A DNA stretch of 64,000 nucleotides, from positions 2,232,001 through 2,296,000 of the forward strand of contig NZ_CP019388.1 of NCBI RefSeq assembly GCF_001971725.1, read 5' to 3'. This DNA comes from Winogradskyella sp. J14-2 (GTDB lineage: Bacteria; Bacteroidota; Bacteroidia; Flavobacteriales; Flavobacteriaceae). Both the position numbers and the translations under genes were made by a program. The notes beneath the pieces were generated by a model. It did not search any database. It saw only the letters and a list, made by a program, of their open reading frames with translations, and had not been told where the DNA came from. Shown here piece after piece: positions 45,203 to 53,672 of the stretch; positions within the stretch are counted from its first letter, which is position 1; each line of letters begins with the position of its first letter.

Positions 45203-47788
45203 ATGAAAAAATTTAATCAATTTTTATTTGCAACTGTAATAATGCTCTTCACTACAGCGGCATTTGCACAAGTTACTATTACTGGTATGGTAGTAGATGG
45301 CGAGACGAGTTCACCATTACCTGGCGCCAACGTATTGGTAAAAGGCACAACAAATGGTGCAACAACAGATTTTGATGGTAATTTCTCTCTTACTGCACAA
45401 TCTAATTCTGGAGAGATAGTAATTTCTTACGTAGGCTTTGGTTCAAAGACTATTAAATTTAGTGGAGACACCAATGTAGGTACAGTATCTTTATACCCTG
45501 ATAACTCACTAGACGAAGTTATTGTTGTGGGATCTGGTGTTATCGATTTAGCAGAAGACAGAAAAACTCCTGTAGCTGTATCTACTATAAGAAAAACAGA
45601 AATACAAGAAAGAGCGGTTGGTAATGTTGAAGTGCCAGAGATTCTTAAAAATACACCATCTGCGTATGTTTCTAACCAAACAGGTTTTGGTGACGGAGAA
45701 ATCTTTTTACGTGGTTTTGATCAAACTAATACCGCTGTACTTTTAAACGGTCAGCCTGTAAACGGTATGGAAGATGGACGTGTATATTGGTCTAACTGGG
45801 CAGGTATAGCAGATGTTGCAAATGGCGTTCAAGTACAGAGAGGTCTAGGTGCTTCAAAATTAGCTATTTCATCAGTTGGTGGTACAATTAACCTTATTAT
45901 GAAGTCTTCTGAAAAATCTCAAGGAGGTTTTGTGAGATTTTTAGGAGGTAATGATAGTTACGTTAAAACAACAGCAGGCTATGACTCTGGTATCAATGAT
46001 AAAGGATGGTCTTTTTCTGTATTATTAGACCACTGGCAAGCACACAGAAAGTGGGCTAGAGGAACGTATGGACAGGGTCAGACGTATTTCTTTTCAGTAG
46101 GTTATAAGCCTAATGAACAACACAATCTAAATCTATTACTAACAGGTGCTCCTCAATTACATGGACAAAGATGGTCACAGAGTCAAGAAATTATCGATGC
46201 TGACCCAAAATTTAACCAACATTGGGGTTACACAGAAGATGGTATAGAATCTGAAAGACAAAACTATTACCACAAGCCAGTATTAAACCTTAACTGGGAC
46301 TGGAATATATCTGAAAAATCAGATTTATCAACTGTATTGTACGCATCATGGGGACGAGGTGGCGGAACAGGCCCTAGAGGTAACGGAAGAATCCGTACCG
46401 CTGATCCAGATGGTGACGGACCATTGTACGGCCAAATAGACTATGATGCAATCACTGCTCAAAACCAACAAATAGGTATAGGTGGCGATTATGGTGGACC
46501 TTTAGGTGCTGGTTACATTAGAAGATCTTCTGTAAACAATCACCAGTGGTACGGGTTAGTATCTAACTTCTCTACCGATCTTACTGAGCAAATTAATTTT
46601 AATGCTGGTGTTGACTTTAGATTTTACAGAGGTGATCATTTTAGACAAGTAGCAGATTTTTATGGTTTAACAGGTTGGTCTAACGATAGACCTGATGGCG
46701 CCATAGTAACAGAATCTTTTGATCCTACACCGTGGGCTGCACTTTTTGATTTTGCAGACGAAGGACAAAGAATTGACTATGATTATTCTGAGAATATAAA
46801 TTATCAAGGTGTTTTTTCTCAGATAGAATATGCTAATGAAAAATTCTCAGCATTCTTTCAAGGTGCATTATCTAACCAATCTTATGTTAGAGAAGGGCGT
46901 TTCGAAGATCCAGGTGAGTCTGATAAACTAAATAAAATTGGATATAACTTAAAAGCTGGCCTTAGTTATAATATTGGTGAACAAAGCACTATTTTTGGAA
47001 ATTTTGGTTTTTACTCTAGACAACCGTTCTTAGATAATATCTTTGAGAACATAAGAAGATCTAACGCAATTGTAGATAATCCTGAAGTTGATAACGAAGA
47101 AATTACTGGTATAGAATTAGGTTATGTTTTTGAAGTTGAAAACTTTAAAGCCATATTTAACTTCTACTACACAGACTGGGATAATAGAACCATATTAGGT
47201 TCAGATCAACTAGATAACGGAACACCAGATGACGATTCTGATGATATTTTTCTTAATATTTTTGATAGAGGTGTAAGACAAGTACATAAGGGTGTTGAGC
47301 TAGACTTACAGTACAGGTTAACGGACAAAATTAATCTAACAGGTTATGTGTCTTCTGGCAGTTGGGAGTTTGAAGGTGAGTCTAATGTGTCAATTTATAA
47401 CTCAGATACGGGTGAATTACTAGGCACTGCAGATGGTGTTAATAGAGAAGGTGTAAAAATTTCTACGGCACCTCAGTTTACCGCAGGGTTTGGTGTTAGA
47501 GCTGAAATTATCAATGACTTAGATTTTTACGGCAATATTAACTACTATGACAGGCATTGGTTAAATGATGGAAACTCAGTTCAGACTGAAAATGTAGGAA
47601 GAATAGATCCTTTTTCTTTAACTGATATTGGTTTAACCTATAATTTTATGTTAGGTGCAAATAGATTAACTCTAACAGGTAACGTATTTAATTTATTCGA
47701 CAATATCACCATTCAGAACTCTGATCGATTCGGATTGATCAATACCAATGGAAGAACATTTAATGCCAGCGTGCGTTATAGCTTCTAA
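45203..47788 (+). CDS. TonB-dependent outer membrane receptor
   Basis: 861 residues. Signal peptide (MKKFNQFLFATVIMLFTTAAFA), then a carboxypeptidase-regulatory-like domain (VTITGMVVDGETSSPLPGAN, DFDGNFSLTA, ISYVGFGSKT). A TonB-box-like linker (LDEVIVVGSG) leads to the plug domain (VPEILKNTPSAYVS, GEIFLRGFDQTNTAVLLNG). The barrel follows and ends in the aromatic SVRYSF. The layout suits ferric-siderophore, vitamin or peptide importers more than SusC, since no SusD gene follows. A terminator comes directly after it. Confidence 0.9.
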   Translation: MKKFNQFLFATVIMLFTTAAFAQVTITGMVVDGETSSPLPGANVLVKGTTNGATTDFDGNFSLTAQSNSGEIVISYVGFGSKTIKFSGDTNVGTVSLYPDNSLDEVIVVGSGVIDLAEDRKTPVAVSTIRKTEIQERAVGNVEVPEILKNTPSAYVSNQTGFGDGEIFLRGFDQTNTAVLLNGQPVNGMEDGRVYWSNWAGIADVANGVQVQRGLGASKLAISSVGGTINLIMKSSEKSQGGFVRFLGGNDSYVKTTAGYDSGINDKGWSFSVLLDHWQAHRKWARGTYGQGQTYFFSVGYKPNEQHNLNLLLTGAPQLHGQRWSQSQEIIDADPKFNQHWGYTEDGIESERQNYYHKPVLNLNWDWNISEKSDLSTVLYASWGRGGGTGPRGNGRIRTADPDGDGPLYGQIDYDAITAQNQQIGIGGDYGGPLGAGYIRRSSVNNHQWYGLVSNFSTDLTEQINFNAGVDFRFYRGDHFRQVADFYGLTGWSNDRPDGAIVTESFDPTPWAALFDFADEGQRIDYDYSENINYQGVFSQIEYANEKFSAFFQGALSNQSYVREGRFEDPGESDKLNKIGYNLKAGLSYNIGEQSTIFGNFGFYSRQPFLDNIFENIRRSNAIVDNPEVDNEEITGIELGYVFEVENFKAIFNFYYTDWDNRTILGSDQLDNGTPDDDSDDIFLNIFDRGVRQVHKGVELDLQYRLTDKINLTGYVSSGSWEFEGESNVSIYNSDTGELLGTADGVNREGVKISTAPQFTAGFGVRAEIINDLDFYGNINYYDRHWLNDGNSVQTENVGRIDPFSLTDIGLTYNFMLGANRLTLTGNVFNLFDNITIQNSDRFGLINTNGRTFNASVRYSF

Positions 47789-47805
47789 TAAGATAGTCTT
47801 ATAAT

Positions 47806-47835
47806 AAAAAAAGCAGCCAGTTGGCTGCTTTTTTT
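47806..47835. terminator. Bidirectional terminator between TonB receptor and gldD
   Basis: GCAGCC (47813-47818) and GGCTGC (47823-47828) form a stem flanked by A and T tracts. It serves the receptor gene (plus) and gldD (minus). Confidence 0.85.
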
Positions 47836-47853
47836 ATTACTAAAATCTTCAGT

Positions 47854-48426
47854 TTAATTTTCTTTCCACTTTATGGACTCCATTAAACGTTTAATATCTT
47901 TTTTAAGATATTCTGATGCTGGATAAATAGAATCGTAATTAGGTTTGGCATAAAAGTATAGAGAACCACTAAGAAAGTGTTTTGTGCTATCTGTAACGTA
48001 AAATTGAGATTGCGAAGCAGCATCACCACCAACTTCATAAATCATACCGTAGACGCTATTTTCGGGCTTTAAAAATTCTTGTTGATATATTTCATCAGCT
48101 TTCATGGTGTGCTTTTGTGTAAGATTTTGAGCATCCCGTAGTAGGCTGTCTAGATTAACGTTGTTTACCTGTTTATAGCTTAGGTAGATAGTGGCTTTTA
48201 GAGAAGGATATTTGACATCTAACCCTTTTGCGTTTCCCGAATTTTTCTCATTAGAAGTAGTTGCTAGCAAAGCGTTTTTCTCAAAGGTAAATGGTAGGGA
48301 TGAAGTTACTTTTTTGTATTTAGCATCAGGATATTCTAATCGTAAATATCCTTTGGGCTTTGGTAATGGATCGTGACCACAACCTAGCATAAAAACACTT
48401 AGTATAGGTAATATTATACGTTTCAT
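47854..48426 (-). CDS. gldD: Gliding motility lipoprotein GldD
   Basis: 190 residues. The lipobox FMLGC (Cys16) shows that it is a lipoprotein. The sequence KPKGYLRLEYPDAKY and later VYGMIYEVGGDAASQSQFYVTD are typical of GldD. GldD is one of the proteins needed for gliding in Flavobacterium; its exact action is not known. Its ATG overlaps the end of gldE by four bases, and the pair is conserved. The existence of T9SS cargo in this window agrees with gliding/T9SS machinery in the cell. Confidence 0.93.
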   Translation of the reverse strand: MKRIILPILSVFMLGCGHDPLPKPKGYLRLEYPDAKYKKVTSSLPFTFEKNALLATTSNEKNSGNAKGLDVKYPSLKATIYLSYKQVNNVNLDSLLRDAQNLTQKHTMKADEIYQQEFLKPENSVYGMIYEVGGDAASQSQFYVTDSTKHFLSGSLYFYAKPNYDSIYPASEYLKKDIKRLMESIKWKEN

Positions 48427-49745
48427 CTATTGGTGTTAAGCAGGGTGAGTTTTATCTGTTTTATACGTTTACGTTCTAGTGCTTCTATAGTAAAAACGTA
48501 ATTTTTGAAGTTTATTTTATTTCCAACTCTAGGAAAGCCACCAGATATTTCTAATACAAAACCTGCGAGGGTCTCAGCTTCACCCTTTCTACTATCAAAA
48601 ACCGCTATTTCGGTTTCATCTAAAGCAATGATTTTATAAACATCCTTAAGAGGTGTCTTGCCTTCAAAACTATAGTTGTTGTCGTCTAATTTTGTATACA
48701 CCAAATCTTCATCATCATATTCATCGCTAATATCGCCAACAATTTCTTCAATAATATCTTCTAGAGACACCAAACCAGATGTACCACCATATTCATCTAC
48801 TACAACGGCAAGGTGTACTTTTTTAGTTTGAAACTCTACCATTAAATCATCTAGTTTTTTATTCTCTGGGACAAAGAAAGGTGCTCTTAGTAATGTCGTC
48901 CAATCAAATTTTTTCTTATTAAGGTGCGGCAATAGATCTTTTACATATAGCACACCTTTAACATGGTCTATACTTTCTTCATAAACAGGAATCCTAGAGT
49001 AGCCATTATCTACAATATCTTTTATAATGGTTTCAAAAGGCGTACTAATATTTAGTGCAAACAAGTCCATACGAGGACGCATTACTTGTTTGGTGTCTGT
49101 GTTGCCAAAAGAAACAATACCTTGCAGTAGTTTTTGCTCCTCTTGTGTGGTATCTTGGTCATTGGTGAGTTCTAAGGCTTGTGATAATTGGTCTACACTA
49201 AGATTAGAGCGTTGTTTACCAAAGCGCTCCTGTATTTTGAGTGTAGTGTACCGCATAGGAAGACTAATTGGTGAAAAAACAACATCGAGCACCTTTAAAG
49301 GTCTTGCCATAAAGGAGGCAAACTTAACACTGTTTCTGCTTGCGTATATTTTAGGAATAATTTCACCAAATAACAAAATAAGAAACGTGGCAGTTACAAC
49401 TTCTAATAAAAACCTTAAGATCTGGTTAGCAATATTTTTAAAGAGTGCTTCTCCTATGTATGCAAATAATAACACAATGGCTATGTTAATAAAGTTATTG
49501 GCCACCAAAATAGTAGCAAGTAACTTTTTGGGTCGCTCTAGTAAAGAGGCAATAATTTGTATTGCCGAAGAGTTTTCTTCGATACCTTTATCTATATTAG
49601 ACTTGGTTAAAGAAAAAAGCGCAACTTCGGCTCCCGAAATGAGGGCAGAACATGCTAATAATATAAAAAGTAAAATAATACTAGTTATAAATGTTGTGTT
49701 GGTAACTAATAAATTTGAAAGTAAAACCGAGGGTTCTGGGTCCAA
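48423..49745 (-). CDS. gldE: Gliding motility-associated protein GldE (CNNM/CBS/CorC family)
   Basis: 440 residues. The N-terminal DUF21/CNNM membrane domain has about four spans (LACSALISGAEVALFSLTK near the start). A CBS pair follows (GYSRIPVYEESIDHVKGVLY, VHLAVVVDEYGGTSGLVSLE). The end is a CorC_HlyC domain (GRKGE-type loop FDSRKGEAETLAGFVLE). Orthologues in Flavobacterium are called GldE and are found with GldD; a metal-transport role is suspected for the family at large. It overlaps gldD by four bases. Confidence 0.92.
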   Translation of the reverse strand: MDPEPSVLLSNLLVTNTTFITSIILLFILLACSALISGAEVALFSLTKSNIDKGIEENSSAIQIIASLLERPKKLLATILVANNFINIAIVLLFAYIGEALFKNIANQILRFLLEVVTATFLILLFGEIIPKIYASRNSVKFASFMARPLKVLDVVFSPISLPMRYTTLKIQERFGKQRSNLSVDQLSQALELTNDQDTTQEEQKLLQGIVSFGNTDTKQVMRPRMDLFALNISTPFETIIKDIVDNGYSRIPVYEESIDHVKGVLYVKDLLPHLNKKKFDWTTLLRAPFFVPENKKLDDLMVEFQTKKVHLAVVVDEYGGTSGLVSLEDIIEEIVGDISDEYDDEDLVYTKLDDNNYSFEGKTPLKDVYKIIALDETEIAVFDSRKGEAETLAGFVLEISGGFPRVGNKINFKNYVFTIEALERKRIKQIKLTLLNTNR

Positions 49746-49761
49746 AATAAAATTAATTTAA

Positions 49762-50205
49762 TTAAAACGGTAAATCGTCATCCTCTTCTGTTGCAGCATT
49801 ATTTTGGGCAGATTGTTGAGGTTGAGACGGTTGCTTATCGGCAGGTGATTGTCCTTGTTGCTGTTCACTTTTATTTGTTAAGAAAGTAAAATCTGTACAT
49901 TGTATTTCTGTAGAGTAGCGCTCCATACCCTTATCATCAGTCCATTTTCTAGTTTTAATACGTCCTTCAATATACACTTTGTCTCCTTTTGTAAGGTACT
50001 TTTCACAAATTTCAGCAGCCTTATTTCTAACTACAATATTATGCCACTCGGTATTTGTTACGCGCTCGTTAGTTGTTTTGTTCGTATAAGTTTCGTTAGT
50101 GGCTAAAGGAAAACGGCCAACGCAGTTTTTATCATCGAAATAATGCATTTTTACCTCATCTCCTAAATGCCCAATTAGCATTACCTTGTTCAATGTTCCC
50201 GACAT
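49762..50205 (-). CDS. ssb: Single-stranded DNA-binding protein
   Basis: 147 residues. An OB fold (MSGTLNKVMLIGHLGDEVKM, YIEGRIKTRKW) is followed by a Gln/Pro-rich linker and the acidic interaction tip EEDDDLPF. It covers single-stranded DNA in replication and repair. It lies 16 bases upstream of gldE, in the usual flavobacterial order mutY, ssb, gldE, gldD. Confidence 0.96.
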   Translation of the reverse strand: MSGTLNKVMLIGHLGDEVKMHYFDDKNCVGRFPLATNETYTNKTTNERVTNTEWHNIVVRNKAAEICEKYLTKGDKVYIEGRIKTRKWTDDKGMERYSTEIQCTDFTFLTNKSEQQQGQSPADKQPSQPQQSAQNNAATEEDDDLPF

Positions 50206-50225
50206 AATAATAGTGATTTAGCTTA

Positions 50226-50233
50226 CAAAGTTA
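50226..50233 (-). promoter_or_regulatory. -7 element of the ssb-gldE-gldD operon
   Basis: The minus strand reads TAACTTTG, matching TAnnTTTG, about 21 bases before the ssb start codon. The -33 region is poor. Confidence 0.5.
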
Positions 50234-50279
50234 CTTAATTTGTAGTCGCTTACTTAAAAATAAGAAAAAAATGTAATTC

Positions 50280-51329
50280 TTACATCTCCTCAAAATTAAA
50301 AGTATCAATAAAATCTCCAATTAGTACAGGTACAGGATAACGTTTTATATCCTTAATTGAAATAGCATTTTTTAATAACTCTTCTGTTTCAATAATCCAG
50401 AATTTTGTGTAAAGATGTTGGTGCGATAATTTATGAACTTTATCCTCTAAACTATATAGGGTGTAATCAAACTTTAGATTGTGTAAAAAAGAATCCTTTA
50501 TGTTGAGCAAATGAAATTCATCAGACGATAAACTCTTGTTAGATTCTATCAGTGGAAATTGATATAAATTCTGCCATATACCTTTTGAAATTCTTTTCTC
50601 TAAAAGTGTGTTTTTACCTTTATCAATACATACAAGGAAGTTAAAAAATCTATTTTTTACTTTGGTTTTCTTCAATTTAACCGGTAAAGAATCAATTATG
50701 TTTTTCTGAAGAGCTACGCAGCTATCATTTAGAGGGCAAACCATACAATATGGATTTTTGGGTTTACATTGTGTGGCGCCAAACTCCATAATGGCTTGGT
50801 TAAACGTAGCTGGTTGTTCTTTATCAATAAGAGAAGAGGCTAGCGCTTTAAATTCTTTAATACCGTTGGTTGAGTTTATAGGAGTTTCAACTCCAAAGTA
50901 GCGCGATAAAACTCTGTAGACATTGCCGTCTACAACGGCAGCAATTTCATTAAAGGCTATAGAGGCTATGGCACTAGCCGTGTAATCACCAACACCTTTA
51001 AGTTTTAGTAAGTCTTTGTAATTATCAGGGAATTTGCCATGAAGCTTAAAGGCCACATATTTGGCTGTTGTATGGAGGTTTCTTGCCCTAGAATAATAAC
51101 CTAGGCCTTGCCATAATTTTAAAACCTCTTCTTCAGAGGCATTTGCCAGATCAAAAACAGTAGGATATTGCTTAATAAAAGCATTATAATATGGTAATCC
51201 TTGCTTAACCTGCGTTTGCTGTAAAATAATTTCAGATAGCCAAATGTAATAAGGGTTTTTGGTGTTTCTCCAAGGTAAATCTCTTTTATTGTTTGAATAC
51301 CAATTAGTTAATGTGTTTTTAAAATCCAT
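50280..51329 (-). CDS. mutY: A/G-specific adenine glycosylase
   Basis: 349 residues. It removes adenine opposite 8-oxoguanine. The helix-hairpin-helix-GPD domain has LKGVGDYTASAIASIAFNEI and the catalytic aspartate in VVDGNVYRVLSRYFG. The iron-sulfur cluster ligands are four cysteines in CKPKNPYCMVCPLNDSC. A C-terminal NUDIX-like domain follows, recognising 8-oxoG. It diverges from the HU gene. Confidence 0.96.
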   Translation of the reverse strand: MDFKNTLTNWYSNNKRDLPWRNTKNPYYIWLSEIILQQTQVKQGLPYYNAFIKQYPTVFDLANASEEEVLKLWQGLGYYSRARNLHTTAKYVAFKLHGKFPDNYKDLLKLKGVGDYTASAIASIAFNEIAAVVDGNVYRVLSRYFGVETPINSTNGIKEFKALASSLIDKEQPATFNQAIMEFGATQCKPKNPYCMVCPLNDSCVALQKNIIDSLPVKLKKTKVKNRFFNFLVCIDKGKNTLLEKRISKGIWQNLYQFPLIESNKSLSSDEFHLLNIKDSFLHNLKFDYTLYSLEDKVHKLSHQHLYTKFWIIETEELLKNAISIKDIKRYPVPVLIGDFIDTFNFEEM

Positions 51330-51349
51330 AGAAATTTTAAATTCTAAAG

Positions 51350-51357
51350 CAAAATTA
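51350..51357 (-). promoter_or_regulatory. -7 element of mutY
   Basis: The minus strand reads TAATTTTG, a full TAnnTTTG match, 20 bases before the start codon. The -33 box is not clear. Confidence 0.45.
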
Positions 51358-51390
51358 AATCTTTATTGCGTTAAATTTTAATTAATTACG

Positions 51391-51423
51391 TTTGAAATAT
51401 TGAAATTAAATTACCTATATTTG
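51391..51423 (+). promoter_or_regulatory. Promoter of the HU gene (TTTG-N21-TATATTTG)
   Basis: TTTG (51391-51394) and TATATTTG (51416-51423) match both Bacteroidetes promoter elements. The start codon is 40 bases downstream. Confidence 0.75.
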
Positions 51424-51462
51424 CATCCCTTAAGATTTATAGTAACCCTAAAACTAATAACA

Positions 51463-51753
51463 ATGACAAAAGCCGATTTAGTAGCTAAAATATCTGATAA
51501 GTTAGGCATGGAGAAAGGCGATGTGCAAGCTACGGTAGAAACTTTTATGGAAGAAGTAAAATCATCTCTAGAGAGTGGTGATAACGTATATTTAAGAGGT
51601 TTCGGAAGTTTTATAATTAAAACAAGAGCTGAAAAAACAGGTCGTAACATTTCAAAAAATACGACTATTAAAATACCAGCGCACAACATACCAGCTTTTA
51701 AGCCAGCTAAAGTATTTTTAGAAGGTGTAAAATCTAATGTTGAAGTTAACTAA
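51463..51753 (+). CDS. HU/IHF-family DNA-binding protein
   Basis: 96 residues from the ATG at 51463, which opens the conserved MTKADLVAKISDKLGME. A longer in-frame reading begins at 51400, before the -7 promoter element, and so cannot be transcribed from it. The protein has the family core VYLRGFGSFIIKTRAEKTGRNI and the tail PAHNIPAFKPAKVFLEGV. It bends and compacts DNA. A 29-codon gene and the RNase G gene follow on the same strand. Confidence 0.93.
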   Translation: MTKADLVAKISDKLGMEKGDVQATVETFMEEVKSSLESGDNVYLRGFGSFIIKTRAEKTGRNISKNTTIKIPAHNIPAFKPAKVFLEGVKSNVEVN

Positions 51754-51795
51754 AAACATTAAAAAAAATATTAATTTAAAAAAGCATTATTCATT

Positions 51796-51885
51796 ATGCC
51801 AAGTGGTAAAAAAAGAAAAAGACACAAGGTAGCGACGCATAAGCGTAAAAAACGTAGACGCGCTAATCGTCACAAAAAGAAATAA
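51796..51885 (+). CDS. Tiny basic protein (29 residues), AURKAIP1/COX24-like ribosomal-type
   Basis: MPSGKKRKRHKVATHKRKKR begins a 29-residue protein that ends NRHKKK; over half of its residues are Lys, Arg or His. It resembles the COX24/AURKAIP1 and actinobacterial bS22 type of ribosome-associated proteins (KRKRHK, then KRKKRRRANRH). I recall near-identical sequences in many Bacteroidetes. It is 42 bases after the HU gene and is followed by a perfect 14-bp terminator, so it shares the HU transcript. The function is inferred from composition and similarity. Confidence 0.8.
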   Translation: MPSGKKRKRHKVATHKRKKRRRANRHKKK

Positions 51886-51886
51886 G

Positions 51887-51923
51887 CTGAAAAAAGTAGT
51901 TTTTAACTACTTTTTTCAGTTTT
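51887..51923 (+). terminator. Strong terminator after the tiny basic protein gene
   Basis: CTGAAAAAAGTAGT (51887-51900) pairs perfectly with ACTACTTTTTTCAG (51906-51919) across five bases and is followed by TTTT. Confidence 0.85.
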
Positions 51924-51950
51924 AACAAGCGTTCTTTGATATAAAATTTA

Positions 51951-52007
51951 GATGCATATAATAGAGTGCATCTTCATTTGTTTGGATTATCCGATAAGTT
52001 TTATCGG
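51951..52007 (+). promoter_or_regulatory. Structured leader of the RNase G gene
   Basis: Two hairpins lie in the 150 bases before the start codon: GATGCA/TGCATC (51951-51956 and 51967-51972) and CCGATAA-GTT-TTATCGG (51991-52007). RNase E in Escherichia coli controls its own mRNA by structure in its leader; a similar role here is only an inference. Confidence 0.45.
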
Positions 52008-52074
52008 AGTCCTGTGTCAAATAATTTAGTAAAATCCATCTACCTCAATGAAGAGATAGATATAAATTAACATT

Positions 52075-53619
52075 ATGAACAAAGAATTAATCGTAAGATC
52101 GAGTTCAGATATTGTTGATTTTGCCTTATTAAAAGATGGAAAACTTATTGAATTACATAAAGACGAAGAGGATAATAATTTTGCAGTTGGTGATATTTTT
52201 ATTGCCAAAATCCGTAAAGTTATGCCAGGATTAAATGCCGCATTTGTTAATGTAGGCTACGAAAAAGATGGGTTTTTACACTATCACGATCTTGGTCCAA
52301 AATTACCTTCGCTTTTAAAATTCATTAAACGTGTAAGCACAGGAAAATTAAGAGATTACAGTCTTAAAAACTTTCCGTTTGAAAAAGATTTAGACAAAAA
52401 TGGCAGTATAGCCAATGCGCTTAAATCTAACCAATCCATTTTAGTACAAGTAGTAAAAGAACCAATTTCTACCAAAGGCCCTCGCATTAGTTCAGAATTG
52501 TCCATTGCTGGCAGGTATATTGTTTTGGTCCCTTTTTCTAACCGTATTTCAATTTCTCAAAAAATTGAATCACAGGAAGAAAAAGACCGATTAAAACGAT
52601 TGGTAAAAAGTATTACACCTAAGGGATTTGGGGTTATTATTCGTACTGTAGCAGAAGGTAAAAAAGTTGCCGAGCTAGATAATGATTTACAGAATTTGTT
52701 GACAAGATGGACAGCAATGTGTAAAAAATTGTACAAAGCACATCATCCTACAAAAGTTTTGGGAGAAATGAACAAAGCATCCTCAATTCTTAGGGATATT
52801 TTTAATGATTCATTCTCAGGTATCGTTGTAGATGATGAAGAATTGTACATACAAGTAAAAGATTATGTGCAACAAATTGCACCAAAAAAAGAGTCAATTG
52901 TAAAGTTTCATAAAAATGGTATTCCGGTTTTTGAAAAATATGGCATAGAACGCCAGATAAAAACATCGTTTGGAAAAACCGTATCTATGGCAAAAGGGGC
53001 TTATTTAGTAATAGAACATACGGAGGCTATGCACGTCATTGATGTAAATAGCGGTAATCGTTCTAACAAAGAAAAAAGCCAAGAAGATACAGCCTTAGAA
53101 GTAAACTTGATTTCTGCAACCGAAATTGCCCGTCAATTACGCCTCCGAGATATGGGAGGAATTATTGTTATAGATTTTATAGACATGGGTAGAGCAGAAA
53201 ATCGCAAAAAACTTTACAACCATCTCCGCGATGAGATGAAAGACGATAAAGCAAAACACAAAATATTGCCGCCGAGTAAGTTTGGTTTAGTGCAAATTAC
53301 CAGACAGCGCGTTAGGCCAGAGCGCAATATAAAAACAAAAGAAGAAAATCCTAATCTCATAGGTGGAGACGAAATAGAAGCGCCAATTAAGGTGGTAGAA
53401 CGTATAAAGCAAGACCTAGAGCGGATTATTAAGAAAGACTATAAAAAGGTAACTTTAAATGCACATCCTTTTATAGCAGCCTTTTTAACCAAAGGGTATC
53501 CATCTGTACGTACAAAGTGGTTCTTTGAACACAAAAAATGGGTAAAGATTATACCCAGAGATGCTTACACATATCTTGAATACCATTTTTTTGATAAAGA
53601 TGGTAACAAAATCAAATAA
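52075..53619 (+). CDS. rng: Ribonuclease G (Rne/Rng family)
   Basis: 514 residues. It is an endoribonuclease that processes rRNA and decays mRNA. The sequence opens MNKELIVRSSSDIVDFALL, followed by the S1-like segment with GDIFIAKIRKVMPGLNAAFV and KDGFLHYHDLG. The catalytic core has IDVNSGNRSNKEKSQEDTAL and the metal-binding GGIIVIDFIDMGRAENRKK. It lacks the long C-terminal scaffold of E. coli RNase E. A bidirectional terminator follows. Confidence 0.95.
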   Translation: MNKELIVRSSSDIVDFALLKDGKLIELHKDEEDNNFAVGDIFIAKIRKVMPGLNAAFVNVGYEKDGFLHYHDLGPKLPSLLKFIKRVSTGKLRDYSLKNFPFEKDLDKNGSIANALKSNQSILVQVVKEPISTKGPRISSELSIAGRYIVLVPFSNRISISQKIESQEEKDRLKRLVKSITPKGFGVIIRTVAEGKKVAELDNDLQNLLTRWTAMCKKLYKAHHPTKVLGEMNKASSILRDIFNDSFSGIVVDDEELYIQVKDYVQQIAPKKESIVKFHKNGIPVFEKYGIERQIKTSFGKTVSMAKGAYLVIEHTEAMHVIDVNSGNRSNKEKSQEDTALEVNLISATEIARQLRLRDMGGIIVIDFIDMGRAENRKKLYNHLRDEMKDDKAKHKILPPSKFGLVQITRQRVRPERNIKTKEENPNLIGGDEIEAPIKVVERIKQDLERIIKKDYKKVTLNAHPFIAAFLTKGYPSVRTKWFFEHKKWVKIIPRDAYTYLEYHFFDKDGNKIK

Positions 53620-53629
53620 TATCTATTAG

Positions 53630-53660
53630 AAAAGCCCTTCCAGAACTTGGAAGGGCTTTT
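53630..53660. terminator. Bidirectional terminator after rng
   Basis: AAAAGCCCTTCC (53630-53641) and GGAAGGGCTTTT (53649-53660) form a perfect 12-bp stem; T follows on the plus strand. It also serves the convergent DUF5686-like gene. Confidence 0.9.
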
Positions 53661-53672
53661 GTTTTTATAAGA

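Noticed and set aside
49027-49761. Long open frame (244 codons) on the plus strand over gldE
   Set aside because: It is antisense to the well-supported gldE gene; low-complexity translation with no motifs.
51400-51462. Longer N-terminus for the HU-type protein
   Set aside because: The upstream start lies before the -7 promoter element and before the conserved MTKADL start.
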